Origin: UBA12191 sp964422295
Lineage (GTDB): Bacteria; Planctomycetota; UBA8108; UBA1146
Direction of reading: 5' to 3'
Assembly: GCA_964422295.1 (NCBI GenBank)
Contig: CAYRAM010000015.1
Location: 8,703-72,702 of the forward strand
Length of the DNA: 64,000 nucleotides
Under the pieces are notes generated by a model. That model had not been told where the DNA came from. It made no database searches and worked only from the letters and a program-made list of their open reading frames with translations. The translations under genes were made by a program, and so were the position numbers. Positions 60,709 through 64,000 of this stretch are shown in pieces. Position 1 is the first letter of the stretch, and every line of letters starts with the position of its first letter.

Positions 60709-62265
60709 CTACTCCCACTCGATAGTAGAAGGGGGCTTGCTGGAGATATCCAATACGACCCGGTTGATGCCTTTGACTTCGTTGCAGATGCGGTTGCTGA
60801 TTCTTGCGAGAATCTCTTGCGGCGGGAGCATCCAATTGGCGGTCATGCCGTCGATGGATTCGACGATTCTCAAGGCGGCGGTCGCTTCGTAGGTTCTCTG
60901 GTCACCTTGGACACCCACCGATCGCACCGGCAGGAGCACGGCAAAACCTTGCCAGACATCCTTGTGGCGGGACCAATGTTGAAGCTCTTCGCGGACGATG
61001 GCATCCGCTTCCCGAAGGGTATCGAGACGTTCGTGGGTGATATCGCCGATAATGCGTATACCAAGGCCCGGGCCGGGGAAGGGCTGACGGTTGACGATTT
61101 CCTCGGGGAGGCCCAATTCCTTGCCGATCAATCGCGCTTCATCCTTGAAGAGAAAACGCAACGGCTCGACCAGCTCAAAATCGAGATCGTCGGGGAGACC
61201 GCCAACGTTGTGATGGCTCTTGATCGTAGCGGATGGACCTTCGAAAGGGCTGACGCTTTCGATCACATCGGGATAAAGGGTACCCTGGGCGAGAAACTTG
61301 GCATCGGTAAACTCTTTTGCCGCTTCACGGAATTCATCGATGAATTGGTACCCGATCTGTTTGCGCTTGGATTCGGGGTCCGTGACCCCGACGAGGCGTT
61401 CAAGGAAGCGATCGGTGGCATCGATGAAGCGGAAATCCAATTGAAACCGCCCCTGGAAGACTTCACAGACCTGCTCCGCTTCACCCTTGCGCAACAATCC
61501 GTTATCGACAAAGAAGCAGGTGAGCCGATCTCCGATGGCCTTGTGGATCAGCAGTGCAACCACCGAAGAATCGACACCGCCGGAGAGACCGCACACCACC
61601 CTGCCATCGCCGACCTGATTGCGAATCTCTTCCACCGCCCAATCGACGTAATCTTTGATCTCCCAATCTCCGCAGAATCCACAGATGCGGTAGAGGAAGT
61701 TGTGAAGGATCTTCCCTTCATCGAGGGTGTGGGTGACCTCCGGGTGAAATTGGAGACCCCAAAATTTGAGGTTTGGATCATGGACTGCGGCGAGGGGTGT
61801 GTTTTCGGTGTGGGCGATAGCCTGAAAACCATCGCCACTCTTGGAGATCCTGTCACCATGACTCATCCATACCTGAAGTTTGTCGGGGCAGTCGTGAAAG
61901 ATGGGGTTGTCGAAGGAATCGATTTCCAGAGTCGTGTCACCATACTCGCGCTCATTCGAAGGGATGACTTCGCCCCCAGCGGTCTGGCATGCGACCTGCA
62001 TTCCGTAGCAGATGCCGAGCACGGGTACCGGAAGATCGAGGATGGAGGGGTCCAACTTCGGCGCTCCCTCATCGTAAACACCACAGGGACCACCACTGAG
62101 GATGACTCCCTGTACACCCCTGCTCGCAAGTTCTTCTGCAGTGGTGGTGCAGGGAAGAATCTCGCAGTAGACACGATTTTCCCTGACACGGCGGGCGATC
62201 AACTGACTGTATTGGGATCCGAAATCGAGGATCGCACAAAACTCATTCTTATTCTTTGAGGCCAA
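60709..62265 (-). CDS. guaA: GMP synthase (glutamine-hydrolysing)
   Basis: XMP to GMP. The class I amidotransferase part (1-195) has VLGICYGMQVACQ with the catalytic Cys and FHPEVTHT; the ATP-pyrophosphatase part has VVCGLSGGVDSSVVALLIHKA; the dimerisation domain ends with RVVLDISSKPPSTIEWE. 518 aa, normal. Start is TTG 62265 after GGAGG. 28 bases downstream of guaB. Confidence 0.97.
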   Translation of the reverse strand: MASKNKNEFCAILDFGSQYSQLIARRVRENRVYCEILPCTTTAEELASRGVQGVILSGGPCGVYDEGAPKLDPSILDLPVPVLGICYGMQVACQTAGGEVIPSNEREYGDTTLEIDSFDNPIFHDCPDKLQVWMSHGDRISKSGDGFQAIAHTENTPLAAVHDPNLKFWGLQFHPEVTHTLDEGKILHNFLYRICGFCGDWEIKDYVDWAVEEIRNQVGDGRVVCGLSGGVDSSVVALLIHKAIGDRLTCFFVDNGLLRKGEAEQVCEVFQGRFQLDFRFIDATDRFLERLVGVTDPESKRKQIGYQFIDEFREAAKEFTDAKFLAQGTLYPDVIESVSPFEGPSATIKSHHNVGGLPDDLDFELVEPLRFLFKDEARLIGKELGLPEEIVNRQPFPGPGLGIRIIGDITHERLDTLREADAIVREELQHWSRHKDVWQGFAVLLPVRSVGVQGDQRTYEATAALRIVESIDGMTANWMLPPQEILARISNRICNEVKGINRVVLDISSKPPSTIEWE

Positions 62266-62293
62266 CGTGACCTCCTCTCAAATGCAAGAGCGA

Positions 62294-63802
62294 TTACTCG
62301 ACCCGCTCGCGGGTGCCCATGGCTGGTTTCTCATAGGAGTACATGTCGTGAACACCGCCTTCACGCTGGGCTGACATCGTTCGCGTCTCAAAGTTCACCT
62401 TGCCATTTTCCAATGCTGCATGGAGTGCAGTCAATGTCGTCACTCCAATGTCCTGGAAAGCATGCTTGAGCCCCTGGCAAAGGTACGGCACCAGATTTCT
62501 GACGGAACCCTTGTCCATCACCATTCCAGAGACCCCTTGTGCAACGCGAACTTGTTCGTCTTCTGCGAAGTAGCGCTTGCCGCCACCGGAGTCCATCGCC
62601 TCGATGGATGCCATTCCCCTGTATCTCTTGAGACGGACACCATTTTGGTAAAAGTATTCCCCGGGAGTTTCGGATGTACCCGAGAACATCAAACCCATCA
62701 TCACCGCCGAGGACCCGAGGGAGAGAGCTTTGACGATGTGTCCAATGTCACGGATCCCACCGTCGGCGATGACCGGCACACCCCGGGTTCGGCAGTAATT
62801 GGCGCAGTGGAAGACTGCAGCCGCTTGGCCCCGGCCCACAGCCATCGTCTCCTGCGTGGTGCAGATGGAGCCAGGCCCCATGCCGACACGGATGGCATCT
62901 GCGCCACTGTCGATAAGGGTTTCGCATTGATCCCTGGTCACCACGTTTCCTGCGATCACCTGGAGATCCGGGTAAGTCGATTTGATTTCACGCAAGAGTT
63001 CGATCTGATAAACCGAGTGCCCCTGTGCACTGTCGACGACGATCACATCGACGCCAGCTTCAATGAGAGCGGCGAGTCGTTCACGGTCATCGGGACGGGT
63101 TGAGATTGCTGCTCCAACCATCAACTGTTTGTCAGCACTCTTTGAAGCTTCAGGGAAGTCGCGGTTCTTGATGATGTCATTGCGGGAAACCAGAGCGCAA
63201 AGGAATCCGTTCTCATCGACGATGGGAAGCTTTCCTTTTTTGGATTCGCGTAAGATTCGGTTGGCTTCCTGGAGGGTGATCCCCTTCGGTGCGGAAATCG
63301 GATCCCTCGTCATCACCTGCTCGAGGGGGATCGAACGATCCGCTTCGAAATCCACATCTCTGTTGGTGACGATTCCGACCAGCTTCGATTGCAAGGAGCC
63401 ATCTTCCGTGATCGGTACACCTGAGAATCCATGGCGTTCACGGATGGAATCGACGTCCGAAATCCGGTTTTGCGGACTCAGCACGATGGGCTCAGTGATA
63501 AAGCCGTTCTCATAGCGCTTGACCCTGCGCACCATGCGAGCTTGCTCTTCGATGGTGTTGTTGTAGTGGATGAAGCCGATTCCCCCGAGAAGGGCCAAAT
63601 TGACAGCCATCTCGGTCTCGGTGACGGTGTCCATCGGTGAAGAGCACAAGGGAACCTGAATCGAGATTTCGCGGGTCAATTGCGTTTGCAGCTTGACATC
63701 CTGGACACCGAAATCGATGAATCCAGGCATGATGATCAGATCGTCATAGGTCAGGCTGCTATGTGAATGAAATACTTCACTGGCAGTCATTCCATCGGCC
63801 AC
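62294..63802 (-). CDS. guaB: IMP dehydrogenase
   Basis: IMP to XMP with NAD, first committed GMP step. 502 aa from GTG 63802 (GGAGGGGG ahead). N-terminal LTYDDLIIMPGF, two CBS domains (about 100-220, VMTRDPISAPKGITLQEAN), the catalytic loop MGPGSICTTQETMAVGRGQ with Cys, and SVRNLVPYLCQGLKHAFQD. Followed by guaA in the same operon. Confidence 0.97.
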   Translation of the reverse strand: MADGMTASEVFHSHSSLTYDDLIIMPGFIDFGVQDVKLQTQLTREISIQVPLCSSPMDTVTETEMAVNLALLGGIGFIHYNNTIEEQARMVRRVKRYENGFITEPIVLSPQNRISDVDSIRERHGFSGVPITEDGSLQSKLVGIVTNRDVDFEADRSIPLEQVMTRDPISAPKGITLQEANRILRESKKGKLPIVDENGFLCALVSRNDIIKNRDFPEASKSADKQLMVGAAISTRPDDRERLAALIEAGVDVIVVDSAQGHSVYQIELLREIKSTYPDLQVIAGNVVTRDQCETLIDSGADAIRVGMGPGSICTTQETMAVGRGQAAAVFHCANYCRTRGVPVIADGGIRDIGHIVKALSLGSSAVMMGLMFSGTSETPGEYFYQNGVRLKRYRGMASIEAMDSGGGKRYFAEDEQVRVAQGVSGMVMDKGSVRNLVPYLCQGLKHAFQDIGVTTLTALHAALENGKVNFETRTMSAQREGGVHDMYSYEKPAMGTRERVE

Positions 63803-63852
63803 GAGGCCCCCTCCGCTAGTCACCCGCAGATGACATCAATACAAACAGATTC

Positions 63853-64000
63853 ATGCAAAGCATGAGTCGCTATTCCGGAATTTGCCTGCTGGAGGTCAAT
63901 TACGGCTGGGGGCAGCTGGGAGAAGCCCCGGGCCGCCTGATCCGGTGGAACCACCCCAAGGCGACACATCGTATGAAGGGGCAGTTGGCAAAGTTTAGGG
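63853..64000 (+). other. Open frame running off the window edge, doubtful
   Basis: From the ATG at 63853 the plus frame is open to the end of the window (49 codons: MQSMSRYSGICLLEVNYGWG and on). It has no SD and no family resemblance. The region is GC-rich at its end (GGGGCAGCTGGGAGAAGCCC). It could be the beginning of a gene that continues outside, or non-coding leader of guaB on the other strand. Confidence 0.2.

Noticed and set aside
60422..60892. Plus-strand frame covering the guaA-ribH gap
   Set aside because: Runs antisense into guaA and over the microproteins; Ser/Thr-rich low-complexity translation with no SD.
60817..62259. 480-codon open frame on the plus strand across guaA
   Set aside because: It is the exact antisense of the well-conserved guaA and has no SD or family features; long antisense frames arise from the codon bias of the real gene.
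1..64000. tRNA, rRNA, CRISPR, insertion sequences or phage genes
   Set aside because: Looked for tRNA T-loop motifs, regularly spaced repeats, transposase and integrase motifs; none found.

Overview
The window looks like a chromosomal segment of a marine or environmental member of Planctomycetota (PVC superphylum). The evidence is a set of family markers: a PVC-type haem-binding dehydrogenase with HEAT-like repeats and a C-terminal CxxCH, a DUF1080 (sugar hydrolase-like) protein, several secreted proteins carrying dockerin-like repeat pairs with a Cys-rich tail, tandem DUF4139 proteins, and a metal ABC transporter whose two permeases carry DtxR-like C-terminal domains. Base composition is moderately GC-rich except for a lower-GC fucosylation cassette. 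Translation makes heavy use of TTG and GTG starts behind good Shine-Dalgarno (SD) sequences. I see no rRNA, tRNA, CRISPR array, transposase or phage gene.

Layout. 1-5.2 kb: YedE-like transporter, secreted BNR/sialidase-like protein, a membrane-anchored unknown that seems to start at ATT, a PmtA-like methyltransferase, a beta-hydroxyacid dehydrogenase and a SprT-like protein. 5.2-8.3 kb: a promoter with a structured leader, then gmd-fcl-GT11, which makes GDP-L-fucose and transfers it. 8.4-12.4 kb (minus): a SpoU methyltransferase coupled to an RNase HII-like protein, then fhs coupled to a secreted unknown. 12.7-17.7 kb: YceH, two DUF4139 proteins, a small unknown and a DUF6941-like protein. 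17.9-21.5 kb: a tightly overlapping four-gene cassette of SRPBCC protein, two different D12-class adenine methylases and a DUF423 membrane protein. 21.7-27.9 kb: two tandem secreted M36-like metallopeptidases with dockerin tails. 27.9-33.9 kb: HIT protein, thioesterase, DtxR/MntR-type regulator and a convergent metal ABC transporter operon with a perfect palindrome at its promoter. 34.1-40.9 kb: beta-helix protein with dockerin tail, ferredoxin-NADP reductase-like protein, a giant FHA-TM-M64 peptidase and a MinD/ParA ATPase. 41-45.4 kb (minus): rpmH with its own promoter and terminator, DUF1080, the PVC haem protein and a DUF962 protein. 45.6-50.5 kb: ROK kinase-nagA and tldD-tldE. 50.5-53.3 kb: korB-korA. 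53.5-58.5 kb: TSUP transporter, two di-haem thiol-oxidoreductase-like proteins (one with an N-terminal dockerin pair) and a matrixin lipoprotein. 58.5-63.8 kb (minus): guaB-guaA, two unlisted tandem microproteins, ribH-nusB-ftsY.

How the genes work together. The clear functional units are GDP-fucose synthesis and transfer; regulated Mn/Fe/Zn-type uptake; amino-sugar entry (kinase plus deacetylase); TldD/E peptide processing; a 2-oxoacid:ferredoxin oxidoreductase; and a purine/riboflavin/secretion housekeeping run. The best candidates for undescribed biology are the paired adenine methylase cassette with no visible nuclease, the tandem 30-32 residue membrane microproteins between guaA and ribH, the shared dockerin-plus-Cys tail of four secreted proteins with no cohesin in sight, and the FHA-to-extracellular-peptidase fusion. 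All family calls are from reading motifs by eye; no database search was run.
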